Below, in pieces: positions 8,882 through 17,723 of a stretch of DNA of 57,174 nt. The position numbers and the translations under genes are program-made. How positions within the stretch are numbered: position 1 is the first letter of the stretch; each line of letters starts with the position of its first letter. The notes below the pieces were generated by a model, which ran no database searches, was not told where the DNA came from, and saw only the letters and a program-made list of their open reading frames with translations. Origin of the DNA: Phycisphaerae bacterium (GTDB taxonomy: Bacteria > Planctomycetota > Phycisphaerae > UBA1845 > PWPN01); assembly GCA_030372985.1 (NCBI GenBank), contig JAUCQB010000096.1, positions 1 through 57,174 of the forward strand, read 5' to 3'.

Positions 8882-11800
8882 TCACCGCCCCAACTGCATA
8901 TTCCCCAGCGTGATCGGGCTGTAGATGTGCGAACGGCAGGCCGTCCAGGAGGAGTACTCGCCGCGGCGGGCATCCAAGCGGGCGAAGTTCGCACCGATCA
9001 CGTCGCCGCGTTTCCCAAGAGAAGCCAGCGGAATCCGGATCTCGACGGTCCAGCAGCCGGGCCGGAACTGATCGTCGACCGCGGCGGTGATTCCCGACGC
9101 CCACGGCGAGGCCGGCGCAACCCGATCGAGGCACTGAATGCCCTTTTCAGCGACGACCGCGCCGTTGGCTTTGACGATGATGTGGTACAGGTCTCCCGGC
9201 CCGACGGCCTGCCCGGTCGGGTCCAACACGATCTCCACCAGATCCTCCCCCATTGGCCACAGATCGTCGTACCGGACATAGTTGCTGCGGCTGATTTGAC
9301 GGGCCGCCAAGTCGTTCTCGGCACAATTGAAGGCTACATACAGAGCGTCGTCATCGTTGCAGGCAAAGACGGTCGTGATCTGGGACGGCCGGTTCGGGCT
9401 CGGACGCCCGGTCTTGGGCACCTCGCCGGCTCCCACCAGGAGGAAATCGCTGGCCACGTTCGTTGCCAGCGGCCAGTCATCCAGCCGGCCGTCCATCACA
9501 AGAGCTTTGCCGATCCGCTGGGCCATCAGCACGCACAGACGCCCGTTAAACACCGTCGGCTCGCCCTGGGAGGGCTGCAACGCAAACTGCACCGGCACGA
9601 TGCCGTCGGTGTTCGGCTGGATCACCCGGGCCTTGGCCCCGATCACCACCCTCGCCCCACGGGTCGGTTCGAGCGGCCCGATCGTTCGACCATCATCGTT
9701 GGCCGTCCAGCCCTGCGGCAGCGCCGTCCACATGAGCCTGCCCTCGAAGGGCCTCGGCGTCGCATTAAAGAACGACACCGTCGCCTCCAGATGAACCGGG
9801 CCGGCAACATCCTGCGGCTCAAACCAGGCCTTGACGCCATCAATGACCACTTGCGTCCGCCGGATCGCCGCAACCAGGCGCGACCACTCCATCTCCTCCG
9901 CTAACCGGGCCGCATCATCCTGTTGCCCGGTCTGCTGGCGATCAACTTGTTCGCCCAGGGCGACCTGCAGTTCTCGGGCCATCAGCCGCCGTGCCATGGA
10001 CCATGCCGTCGTGTCGGTCACCCAGCCGGGCCCTCTGCTGTCCAGAAAATGCTCGTTGAAGCACTCCGTTCCGCCATAACGGAAGAGGTCGGTTGACAAC
10101 AGCTTCGCGATCGCCGGACGCCTGTTGCGATCCAGCAGCCACAGATACTCATAATCCTGAATGCCTCGCAGGAGCCGCTTCAACCGGATCGATGGCACCG
10201 GCCCGCCCAGCCCGTATGGCTTGCCCGGCCAGATGAGCTGCCGCTCGCTACCGGCCAGACCGGGGGTATCTGCGGCCGACCAGTCGTTGACGATGGGCAG
10301 GCACGCCCCGTCATACCCGAAGCGATAGATCTGCCAAGCCAGACTTCCGGCCTCAACCGGCGAGGCGATCACTGACAACGAGCCCGTGTATGGCGGACGG
10401 CCAGGACTGAGCCAGATCTGCTTGCCATCCGCACGCTGACGCGCCAAAACCGCGCGGTCCGCCTCGGCCGAAGGCGAACACCAGATGCTTGCCAGATCTG
10501 ACAGATCCGTAAACGGATCGTTGAGATAGCCGTACGGCTCCAGCGACATCGGGCTCAAGGGGCAGACAAGTCTCAGCCGAGGCTCAACCCGTCGCAATAA
10601 CTTGCCCATCCGCTCGAACGCCTTGAAACGCTCAGCCCTCGTACCCTCACTCAATGGCACCCAGACGAAATGCCGATCAAGCCATCCTCGCCGCTCGAAA
10701 TGGGACACGCACATGCCCACGTAGTCGGCGGCATACCGCTCATACGCCTCCGATCCGGCGCCGCCGTGCAAATCAGGCGAGGGATCGCGTTCATCGAAGG
10801 GCAACGGCCATGCCGCGGCGGCCGTTCGATCCTCGAATGCCGACCCGTCCATGATTCCGCTGACCAGTCGATCATAGTCCGACCAGTCCAGCTCAACTCC
10901 GCCGCCTGCGGCGACCCTCGGGGCCGGCCTCAGATCCCATAACACCGGGCTCAGCCTGTGCTCGTGAAGAAGCCTCATGGCCTGGTCCACCACCTCAACG
11001 GCCTTCTCATAGAACGGATCTTCGCTGGACAAACGACTGGGAGAATAGGGCCGCCCGTCGATCTCGACGTGGTTTCTGACCAGGCTGGCCGTGTCAATTC
11101 CGGCGATCACCGGGGCGTGCCGGGTCTGCGGAATGGCAAACGGCCAGACAGTCAGCGCGATGGCCATGGTTTGCGTCATGCCCGCACCGGTATCAACCTG
11201 AACCCCACCCGTGTATGCCCCGGGTTCAGTCCCTGGCGGCACGTGGACGTCGATCCACACCGCCTCCGTCCGTCCAGGCGGCAGATCGATCGGCAGTGCT
11301 CCCCGCGGGCACTCCAGCGGCACCAGAACATCAGGGTACTCGCGTCTTGCCCTCAGGTACGGGGTCAACCTGAGATACCAGACCGGATAGTCCTCGATCG
11401 GCACCCGCAATTCGCGGTAGACCCGCACGTGATTCGACCCGATCGACGCTTCGCCCTGTCGAAAATCCGTCAACCGGACATTCCAGACGCCAGCAGGCAT
11501 GTTCCCCTCGGCCTTCATGCCCAACTGAAAAGAAACGATTTCGTTGATGGCCGCGCTCAGCCGAATAACCTTTTCGGTAGCACTGTAAACCTCCGGATAG
11601 CCGACAGGGGCCGAGTCGGCGAAGAGCACAGTAGAGGAAGGGGCAGGCCATATTTGAACACCGCCTGATCCAATGCTCGCCCTACCCGCACAACCGAACA
11701 TGCAGCTCAAAGCTGTGCTGACGACCAATCCGCAAGCCGTGCTTGTGGCAGAGATCTCAACATGGAAAACGCGGGTCTTCACAGGTCGAACCGAAGGCAA
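8882..11800 (-). CDS. Secreted GH123/DUF4091-like glycosidase with C-terminal CBM9-like domain (lipoprotein)
   Basis: A ~970-residue exported protein. A hydrophobic segment ends in a lipobox-like MFGC near residue 37, so it is probably a lipoprotein. The middle (~residues 200-600) has the DUF4091/GH123 pattern: beta-sandwich region, TIM barrel, then RLKRLLRGIQDYEYLWLLDR, the strongest family block. GH123 enzymes are N-acetylgalactosaminidases, but many DUF4091 relatives are uncharacterised, so the substrate is not assigned. The last ~190 residues, starting near VMDGRLDDWP, look like a CBM9/DOMON-type carbohydrate-binding sandwich with the usual DALYVAFNC and TVEIRIPLASLG motifs. The start is uncertain: the open frame begins with TTG at 11800, and GTG at 11782 gives a neater signal peptide. 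Convergent with manC. Confidence 0.72.
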   Translation of the reverse strand: MPSVRPVKTRVFHVEISATSTACGLVVSTALSCMFGCAGRASIGSGGVQIWPAPSSTVLFADSAPVGYPEVYSATEKVIRLSAAINEIVSFQLGMKAEGNMPAGVWNVRLTDFRQGEASIGSNHVRVYRELRVPIEDYPVWYLRLTPYLRARREYPDVLVPLECPRGALPIDLPPGRTEAVWIDVHVPPGTEPGAYTGGVQVDTGAGMTQTMAIALTVWPFAIPQTRHAPVIAGIDTASLVRNHVEIDGRPYSPSRLSSEDPFYEKAVEVVDQAMRLLHEHRLSPVLWDLRPAPRVAAGGGVELDWSDYDRLVSGIMDGSAFEDRTAAAAWPLPFDERDPSPDLHGGAGSEAYERYAADYVGMCVSHFERRGWLDRHFVWVPLSEGTRAERFKAFERMGKLLRRVEPRLRLVCPLSPMSLEPYGYLNDPFTDLSDLASIWCSPSAEADRAVLARQRADGKQIWLSPGRPPYTGSLSVIASPVEAGSLAWQIYRFGYDGACLPIVNDWSAADTPGLAGSERQLIWPGKPYGLGGPVPSIRLKRLLRGIQDYEYLWLLDRNRRPAIAKLLSTDLFRYGGTECFNEHFLDSRGPGWVTDTTAWSMARRLMARELQVALGEQVDRQQTGQQDDAARLAEEMEWSRLVAAIRRTQVVIDGVKAWFEPQDVAGPVHLEATVSFFNATPRPFEGRLMWTALPQGWTANDDGRTIGPLEPTRGARVVIGAKARVIQPNTDGIVPVQFALQPSQGEPTVFNGRLCVLMAQRIGKALVMDGRLDDWPLATNVASDFLLVGAGEVPKTGRPSPNRPSQITTVFACNDDDALYVAFNCAENDLAARQISRSNYVRYDDLWPMGEDLVEIVLDPTGQAVGPGDLYHIIVKANGAVVAEKGIQCLDRVAPASPWASGITAAVDDQFRPGCWTVEIRIPLASLGKRGDVIGANFARLDARRGEYSSWTACRSHIYSPITLGNMQLGR

Positions 11801-12217
11801 AAAACAGCCGTAAAAGCGATGAAGTCCAGGTGTTCCAGGACACTGGCTGTCATTCTAGGTGTATCAGGAGATTTTTCCACAATGCTGTGTAATCGCGATG
11901 GGCCCCGCCGCCGAAAAAGATAGTGAAATCGGATGATCGGCGGCGGGCCAGCACGGGTTCTTGACGAGAGAATCGCGCATTGCGGCGGCCGGGCAGGATC
12001 GGGAAGCGCCGACGGCAGCACCCAACCCACGATCTGACAAGGGTTAAAGCAGGTACCAGCGGATCTCGATGAGTTCTCTCGCGCTTCCGGCATCTCAAGG
12101 GTGCCGGGAACCATGAGTGCAGCCTATAAGTAACCAACGGCGACAAAAATGGGAGTGCCAGAGAGCTTCTACTTTTCTTGGCTTTGTTAGTCGATTGAAG
12201 GAGTCGGAGGCGTTCTT
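11801..12217. other. Intergenic region between divergent genes, no gene seen
   Basis: About 417 bases between the divergent GH123-like and CBM48 genes. No credible reading frame or known RNA motif was seen. It must hold promoters for both genes, but I cannot point to a convincing -35/-10 pair. A good ribosome-binding sequence (ggagtcggagg) precedes the ATG at 12218. Confidence 0.4.
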
Positions 12218-12646
12218 ATGGTTACGCAGTTGCCTGACGGTACGGTCGAGTTTCGTTTCTATCGTCCGGGGGCCCGTCATGTAACCCTCGCAGGTGAGTT
12301 CAATGGTTGGAACCGAACCAGTCTCCCGATGCACGTGCACAGCGACGGATGGTGGCGATACGTGATTCGCCTTACGCCGGGGTGCTACCAGTTCCGCTAT
12401 CTGGCGGACGGTGAGTGGCACACCGATTACGCCGCATTCGGCCTTGAACACGGGCCCTTCGGCGTCAACTCGGTTGTCAAGGTTGAGCCCGTCCCGTTCT
12501 CTCAAACAGCCGCGATACGGCCTCCGGTCATTCGCTTCGTCAACAGCCGGGATTCGGACGAAGTCATGCCCGCCGCCGGCACCGACGAACAAACGGACTG
12601 GTCACTGGACGAAACCGAGGAGGAACTTGCCGAGGCGTTCGCCTGA
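12218..12646 (+). CDS. Stand-alone CBM48/isoamylase-N-like glycogen-binding protein
   Basis: A 142-residue cytosolic protein (no signal peptide) with one CBM48 / AMPK glycogen-binding-type domain at about residues 5-90. Key positions are visible: FYRPGARHVTLAGEFNGWNR (first strands with the conserved W), then WWRYVIRLTPGCYQFRYLADGEWHTD. The last ~40 residues are acidic (DEQTDWSLDETEEELAEAFA) and look unstructured. No catalytic domain is fused, so it may be an adaptor that brings a partner to glycogen or alpha-glucan. No glycogen enzyme gene lies nearby, so the partner is unknown. The start is set by ggagtcggagg eight bases upstream. A terminator follows at 12679. Confidence 0.82.
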   Translation: MVTQLPDGTVEFRFYRPGARHVTLAGEFNGWNRTSLPMHVHSDGWWRYVIRLTPGCYQFRYLADGEWHTDYAAFGLEHGPFGVNSVVKVEPVPFSQTAAIRPPVIRFVNSRDSDEVMPAAGTDEQTDWSLDETEEELAEAFA

Positions 12647-12678
12647 CCGTGATCCGTGCAACGCACGCGAATCAACGT

Positions 12679-12718
12679 GCCCCTCGGAACGACGACGCGG
12701 TCACCCGGGGGGCTTTTT
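12679..12718 (+). terminator. Rho-independent terminator after the CBM48 gene
   Basis: A 9-bp stem, gcccctcgg (12679-12687) pairing with ccggggggc (12705-12713) with one G-T pair, closes a 17-base loop and is followed at once by ttttt. It sits 33 bases after the stop and ~90 bases before tRNA-Leu. Confidence 0.7.
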
Positions 12719-12808
12719 GTTGCCTTGACGCTGCCGGCCGGGACCGGTAACCTATCCAACGTGCGGATCGCGGGCCCCCAACGCCCCGAATGCCGAACAA
12801 GAACCCTA

Positions 12809-12892
12809 GCCCGGGTGGCGGAATTGGCAGACGCGCATGGTTGAGGGCCATGTCCCAGTAATGGGGTGGAGGTTCGAGCCCTCTCCCGGGCA
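12809..12892 (+). tRNA. tRNA-Leu, anticodon GAG
   Basis: The acceptor arms gcccggg (12809-12815) and cccgggc (12885-12891) pair perfectly, with discriminator A at 12892. The D arm begins tggcggaattggcagacgc, the anticodon stem is catgg/ccatg around the loop TTGAGGG (anticodon GAG, reading CUC/CUU). There is a long variable arm (tcccagtaatgggg), as expected for a class II tRNA, and the T loop is ggttcgagcc. CCA is not encoded. Confidence 0.97.
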
Positions 12893-13124
12893 TTCCCCTT
12901 CAGACCGCTCCGAACCCTCAGAGGTGAAATCGATTGCCGCAACGGCACCCTGACCGGCCGGGCGATCCTCACAATCGCAAGAGCCCGTGCGGCACCCACT
13001 TCCCCGCCAACCGCGGGACAGACACTGACGGCAAGGCCTCGCGGAATCGTTTATGCTGTGCTGGCCCGGCTCATCAGCGACCAGGTACGATCAGCCTGGC
13101 TATACCGAACCGAATGGAGGCCCG

Positions 13125-15512
13125 ATGAGAACCATCTCAATCTTCGATCGTCACTGGCCCTCGGCCCGGACGGCTGCACTAGCGAGTTGGGTCCTCGTCG
13201 TCGGCTGCTCCGCGTGCTCGCCCGTTTGCGCCCAGACCGAGGTGACGACTGAAGCGTTCGCCCTGGAAGTGGAGCGCGTGCTGCCTCAGGAAGAACTCTA
13301 CGCGTACCACAAGCGGCTCTCGACGTCCCCGGTGCATGTGGCGAGGCGCGATCCCGACGCCCACCCGCAGGCCGGCGAACTGGCAATTCCCGATCAGGGC
13401 TGGAGGCTGGTGTGGAACCATCGCAGTTCGCCTGTTCTTCAGCACGCGGTCCAGGATCTTCAGGATTACCTGGCCAAGTCGATGAATGTCCGGATAGAGG
13501 TGGAAGGCCGCGATTCGCTGAACAACTGGCAGGACCTGCGCGGGAGCATCATCGTGGGGACGCGCGACCAACTGCCCGGATGCGGGTCGGCGCTCAAGGG
13601 CCCCAAGGATTATGAGATCGTCGCGGCGCCGCAGCGGCTGACGGTCTGCGGCTACGACGAAAGGGGGGCGATGTACGGACTCTACAATCTGGAAGCCCGG
13701 ATGAATCTCCGCGAAGGGCCTTTTCTGCCAGCGGATCTGAAGACTATTCGTCACAGCCTGTACGACGCCCGCATGGTGCACTCCTGGATGGGCTGGATGG
13801 AGTGGCCGGATGCCGTGCTCTCGCACCTGGCCCACGACGGTTTCGACGCCATCTTCGCCTCATGCTATGCGAATCCCAACGGCGACCGCACGACCGCCGA
13901 GACGTCGACCGATTTCTACGCCCGCCTGATGTTCCGCATACGCCGGCAGGACCCGGCCGCGGTGCGCGATCTGGTCAACCGGGCCGCGAAATTCGGCATC
14001 ACGGTTTACGCCCCTATTATCCACCAGTACACAGGCACACCCGAAAACGAGGACGCGCTTAGCCGGCTGGTGCGCGATATCCTGAAGCAGTTTCCCGACA
14101 TCCGCGGGTACGTCCTGCTTACTGAAGGCTTCTGGTACAAGCAGTGGGGCGGCGGCCACGGCGCCAGCCGGGAGTACATCGAGGACTGGGCCCGCAACTG
14201 GAGCCGGGCTGTCGGCATCGTGGCCGAGGAATGCCACAAGGTGAATCCGGCCATCGAGATTCTCCCCTGGGAATACAACATCGACTTTCGGCCGCAGAAC
14301 GTCGAGGTGAAGAAGTACTTCATCCGGCAGCTTCCTGCCGACACGATTCCATTGCTCACCTGGGAAAACGGCAAAAGCTTCGAGATCGACGGCCTGCGCG
14401 GGTACCTGCGCGACTATTCAATCAGTCAAGTCGGACCGGCGGAGGTGACCGATGCCCAGATCCGCGAAGCCCGGCAACGGGGCATGAAGGTCTACTGCCA
14501 CGCCGACAGCTTTCTGTGCGGCGCCCAGCTTCAGACCGTCCCGTATCATCCGTTCCCGTATCAGTGGCACGCGCGTTACGAGGCACTGGAGGAGCATGGT
14601 GTGAACGGCACCCTGGAGAGTTGGAGCAGCGGCTACACGCCAAGCTTCATGACCGAGCTGCGTGCCTGGTTCTGCTGGAGCGACGCGCCGCCTCTGGAGA
14701 CACTGCTGGGTGCGATCGCCGACCGTCAATTCGGAAAGGACGGCCGGCCGCAGGTCCTCAAGGCGTGGGATCATTTCAGTCAGGCGGTTCGCCTGGTTCC
14801 GGACACCGGCCCGAACATGGGTACTGTCGCGGCCATCGGGAACCCGTTGTTTTTCCAGGAGCCGCCCGTGCGGACCGCCACATTCAATTATTCATGGACG
14901 GACCAGGGGATGTGGACGGGATATCTGGGCGGGGAGCTGAATCCGTACTGGCCGTTCACTGTCTCCCGCCTGGTCTTCTACCCCGATTTCACCAACCGGA
15001 CGAACAGGGCGGAGATCTACGCCCGGAGTGTTTCCGGGATTGAATCGCCCGGAGACAGACGAGTGTTGCCGGTCTTCCTGAGGTATCTTCGACTGGCCTC
15101 CGACCGGCTGGAGGAGGGATTGAAGCTGTATCGGTCGGCCGCACTCGGCAGCCCGGCCTCCAGGCGAGAAACCGCGCTGCGGGAAGTGGTCGTGGTTGAA
15201 CAGCTTCAACGCATGCTGCAGAGCAATCATGCCATCCTTGAGTTCGAGAGTCTCCGCCTGCAACTGGCCGCTGAACAGGACCGCTTGAAGGCCGCCGCGA
15301 CACTCGATCGGATGGCCACCATCCTGCGTGAGGAGATCACCCGCACCGAGCTTTCGTTGCTTGCCGCTGCCCGCGACTCACGCCTCGGTTTCCAGTTCGA
15401 GTGCGACTACGTTTACACCCCTTACTCGCTGCGTGAGAAGCTGGAAAGCCTGCGCGACACACAAAAGCAACTGGAGCTGGACCGCAAGAAGCGAGTCATC
15501 GCCAAAGAATAG
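13125..15512 (+). CDS. Secreted family-orphan glycosidase, GH20/GH67 N-domain-like
   Basis: A 795-residue exported protein. I start at ATG 13125, which has a ggagg five bases upstream and gives a plausible signal peptide ending near VCAQ (residue ~36). Residues ~70-150 resemble the small alpha/beta domain found before the barrel of GH20 hexosaminidases and GH67 glucuronidases (pattern AVQDLQDYLAKSMNVRIEVE...GSIIVGTRDQL...YEIVAAPQRLTVCGYDERGAMYGLYNLE, scattered). A TIM-barrel-like central part follows with YVLLTEGFWYKQWGG and IEILPWEYNIDF. The last ~150 residues are helical and charged. A catalytic pair cannot be fixed by eye, and the substrate is unknown. It is monocistronic, downstream of tRNA-Leu. 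Confidence 0.62.
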   Translation: MRTISIFDRHWPSARTAALASWVLVVGCSACSPVCAQTEVTTEAFALEVERVLPQEELYAYHKRLSTSPVHVARRDPDAHPQAGELAIPDQGWRLVWNHRSSPVLQHAVQDLQDYLAKSMNVRIEVEGRDSLNNWQDLRGSIIVGTRDQLPGCGSALKGPKDYEIVAAPQRLTVCGYDERGAMYGLYNLEARMNLREGPFLPADLKTIRHSLYDARMVHSWMGWMEWPDAVLSHLAHDGFDAIFASCYANPNGDRTTAETSTDFYARLMFRIRRQDPAAVRDLVNRAAKFGITVYAPIIHQYTGTPENEDALSRLVRDILKQFPDIRGYVLLTEGFWYKQWGGGHGASREYIEDWARNWSRAVGIVAEECHKVNPAIEILPWEYNIDFRPQNVEVKKYFIRQLPADTIPLLTWENGKSFEIDGLRGYLRDYSISQVGPAEVTDAQIREARQRGMKVYCHADSFLCGAQLQTVPYHPFPYQWHARYEALEEHGVNGTLESWSSGYTPSFMTELRAWFCWSDAPPLETLLGAIADRQFGKDGRPQVLKAWDHFSQAVRLVPDTGPNMGTVAAIGNPLFFQEPPVRTATFNYSWTDQGMWTGYLGGELNPYWPFTVSRLVFYPDFTNRTNRAEIYARSVSGIESPGDRRVLPVFLRYLRLASDRLEEGLKLYRSAALGSPASRRETALREVVVVEQLQRMLQSNHAILEFESLRLQLAAEQDRLKAAATLDRMATILREEITRTELSLLAAARDSRLGFQFECDYVYTPYSLREKLESLRDTQKQLELDRKKRVIAKE

Positions 15513-15731
15513 CGGCAGGCATGTTCGCTGCATCCTGTCCATGCGGCGAATCGTGTCTCTGGCCCGCCGTCACATCGCCGCCAAACCGCCGAGGACCAGG
15601 AACATGGCACGCCTGTCCTGTCTCGCGACTACACGGGAGACGGATGCACAGTTCGCAGGTGACTGCTCCACTCGAAACAGCCTCCCCTCAGGGGGGAAAC
15701 AGCGGAGTAGAACTCGGGCACATCCGGCCAC

Positions 15732-17198
15732 TCATTCTGATTCGGGAACGCCGGCCTGCGCTGCGCACGCCTGCACACGACCCTTTGCCCGTGCTGTGAT
15801 CAGCCCTTCCTCCTTCCAACCGTTCGTGAGATGGGCGACCCCGCTGACAAACTCGCCATGATTGCCGGCAGTGCCAGCCAATGCGGCAATTCTGTCAGCC
15901 ATGGTGCAGCCATCGGGCAGCAACGCGTTGGTGACGCCCGTATCACAGGCGTCAATCACAATAGTGGCACTCAAATCGGAATCGGCACAGATGTCCTGAT
16001 CTCCACAAACGCCGTCGCCATCAGCATCGTTCAACGGGTCGAGCGGACACGCATCACAGGCATCGCCAACCCCGTCGCCGTCGGTGTCCTCCTGGTCGGC
16101 GTTTGCCGCATTCGGACAGTTGTCGCAGAGATCACCCGCGCCGTCCTGGTCGGCGTCAGCCTGACCGGGGTTGGCCACATCCGGGCAGTTGTCATTGCCG
16201 TCCGAAAGGCCATCGCCATCCGAGTCAACGGCCTGGACAACACGGAAACCGGCATTGAACAAAGCGTTCATATCCGGATCCTGATAGTAGCTCCGGTAAG
16301 CCGCTTGCATCCCTCTGTAAGGCTTGGTGGTGTACGTGAAGCCCTCACCCCGCAGGCCGCGGAAAGCAGTGCCGATGACTGCTTCATTCCACTCCAGAAC
16401 GTTTCCGCCCTGGTCGAACGTGCCGTAGGGGCTGGGCGAGTTGCTGAAATAGCCGCGCGGTGTCCGATAGTACGGGGAGCCAATCGTGAAATCCGTCTCG
16501 TCGTAGAAGTTCGCGGAGTTGCCTGTGTCGCCTTCGGGGTTCCCATTGTTGGGAGTCTCGTCCGTTCCCGTCGGATAGTCCCAGTACCCTGCATTCGTGG
16601 ATCCACCCTTGTAGTACGCTGCTTTGTACCATTCGTCCTCGCTGGAAATTGCCCACTTCCAGGTCCTCTTCCGCGTCACCTTCATGAGGTCCCCGTCGCT
16701 TGTCGCCCCGTTCAGGTAATAGGCACCATTCTCGGTGGTGCTCAGGTTCTGCGGTCCGATCGGCTGCCCGTTGTGCAGCCAATTGGCAAAACGTGCTGCA
16801 CTGCCCCATGAAACGTAGTTTACTGGCCGGTCGGCCCAATCGGCCGCCACGCTGTACGTATATCTTCCGCTTTCGCCGCTGCGCTGGATCTTGCAGCCGT
16901 AGGTGGTTGACGACATGTACCCCACGTACACGTGATACTGGTCCCACTTGGCCACTTTGTTCAGGAACTCCGTGTACTGCCCGGCTGTCACTTCGTACTT
17001 GCCGATGCGGTATCGGTAATTCACCGCTCCGCACACGCGGTCCGGACCGTACCCGTATCCGCCCGCACCGGTTCCCGAGAGCTCTCCTGCATTGCCAGGA
17101 TCACCCACCGGCACGGTCTCCATGTTCACCGCGCTGGCCGAACCCGCCGAAAGCTCGAAGCCCAAAACGATTGATATCGAAACCAGGAAAGTGTTCAT
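15732..17198 (-). CDS. Secreted FGE/sulfatase-modifying-like protein with thrombospondin type-3 repeats
   Basis: A 488-residue protein with a signal peptide (MNTFLVSISIVLGFELSAGSASA, split as residues 1-23). Residues ~30-320 are a formylglycine-generating-enzyme-like domain (KYEVTAGQYTEFLN, PVNYVSWGSAARFANWL, SSEDEWYKAAYY, YGTFDQGGNVLEWNEA, NAGFRVV). Such domains occur in Ca-binding secreted proteins without FGE activity, and I cannot confirm the catalytic cysteines. Residues ~324-405 are Asp-rich TSP3 repeats (DSDGDGLSDGNDNCPD and relatives) that bind calcium. The final ~75 residues form a separate Cys/His module with NHGEFVSGVAHL and AKGRVQACAAQA, known to me as a recurring C-terminal tail of secreted bacterial proteins. 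The start is the ATG at 17198 with gaggtgg upstream, not the longer frame. Confidence 0.75.
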   Translation of the reverse strand: MNTFLVSISIVLGFELSAGSASAVNMETVPVGDPGNAGELSGTGAGGYGYGPDRVCGAVNYRYRIGKYEVTAGQYTEFLNKVAKWDQYHVYVGYMSSTTYGCKIQRSGESGRYTYSVAADWADRPVNYVSWGSAARFANWLHNGQPIGPQNLSTTENGAYYLNGATSDGDLMKVTRKRTWKWAISSEDEWYKAAYYKGGSTNAGYWDYPTGTDETPNNGNPEGDTGNSANFYDETDFTIGSPYYRTPRGYFSNSPSPYGTFDQGGNVLEWNEAVIGTAFRGLRGEGFTYTTKPYRGMQAAYRSYYQDPDMNALFNAGFRVVQAVDSDGDGLSDGNDNCPDVANPGQADADQDGAGDLCDNCPNAANADQEDTDGDGVGDACDACPLDPLNDADGDGVCGDQDICADSDLSATIVIDACDTGVTNALLPDGCTMADRIAALAGTAGNHGEFVSGVAHLTNGWKEEGLITARAKGRVQACAAQAGVPESE

Positions 17199-17723
17199 GC
17201 TTTTCCACCTCGGCACGACCCCGTTGCGCCTAAAAAACAGAGCCCGTCGTTCGACGTCTCTCTCCCTGGGATCACCAGCCGTCTGATCGGGCGCGTCCCC
17301 CCTTACCAGTTTCCGCCAGTATAGCCGTTTCCCCAACCGAATTCAATGATTCTCCTGGCTGCGGGAGAAACCTGCGATCGCGCCCCCTGCTGGTCGCGTC
17401 GACAGCGCACAAAGCCTCGTGCAGGCATGGTCTTACCACAAGCATCGCGTGATCTTGGGGATTTCGATGCCGTTTTCACCTCGTTGCAGTCCTTTCCCTT
17501 GCCAGTTGTTCAGGCAGTCCTGCTCAATGCGCGCAGCTTGAATCCGCTGCGATTCCGGGGCTTCTGCATCGCACCACTGCGAGGCTGACCGTCGGGCGGC
17601 ATCTTGCAGAGCAGCGTCCGTTTAGCCAGATCGCCGCCGACAAGCTGCGAAGATCAGCGCGGCGGCATCGAATACCGCGGAGCCGGCAGGTTGGAACAGA
17701 GCAAGGGGGCTGGAATAGCCTTT
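17199..17723. other. Intergenic region without a recognisable gene
   Basis: About 525 bases between two minus-strand genes. Open frames exist on both strands, but none shows a ribosome-binding site with plausible protein composition. No tRNA, hairpin terminator or known repeat was recognised. Confidence 0.4.
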
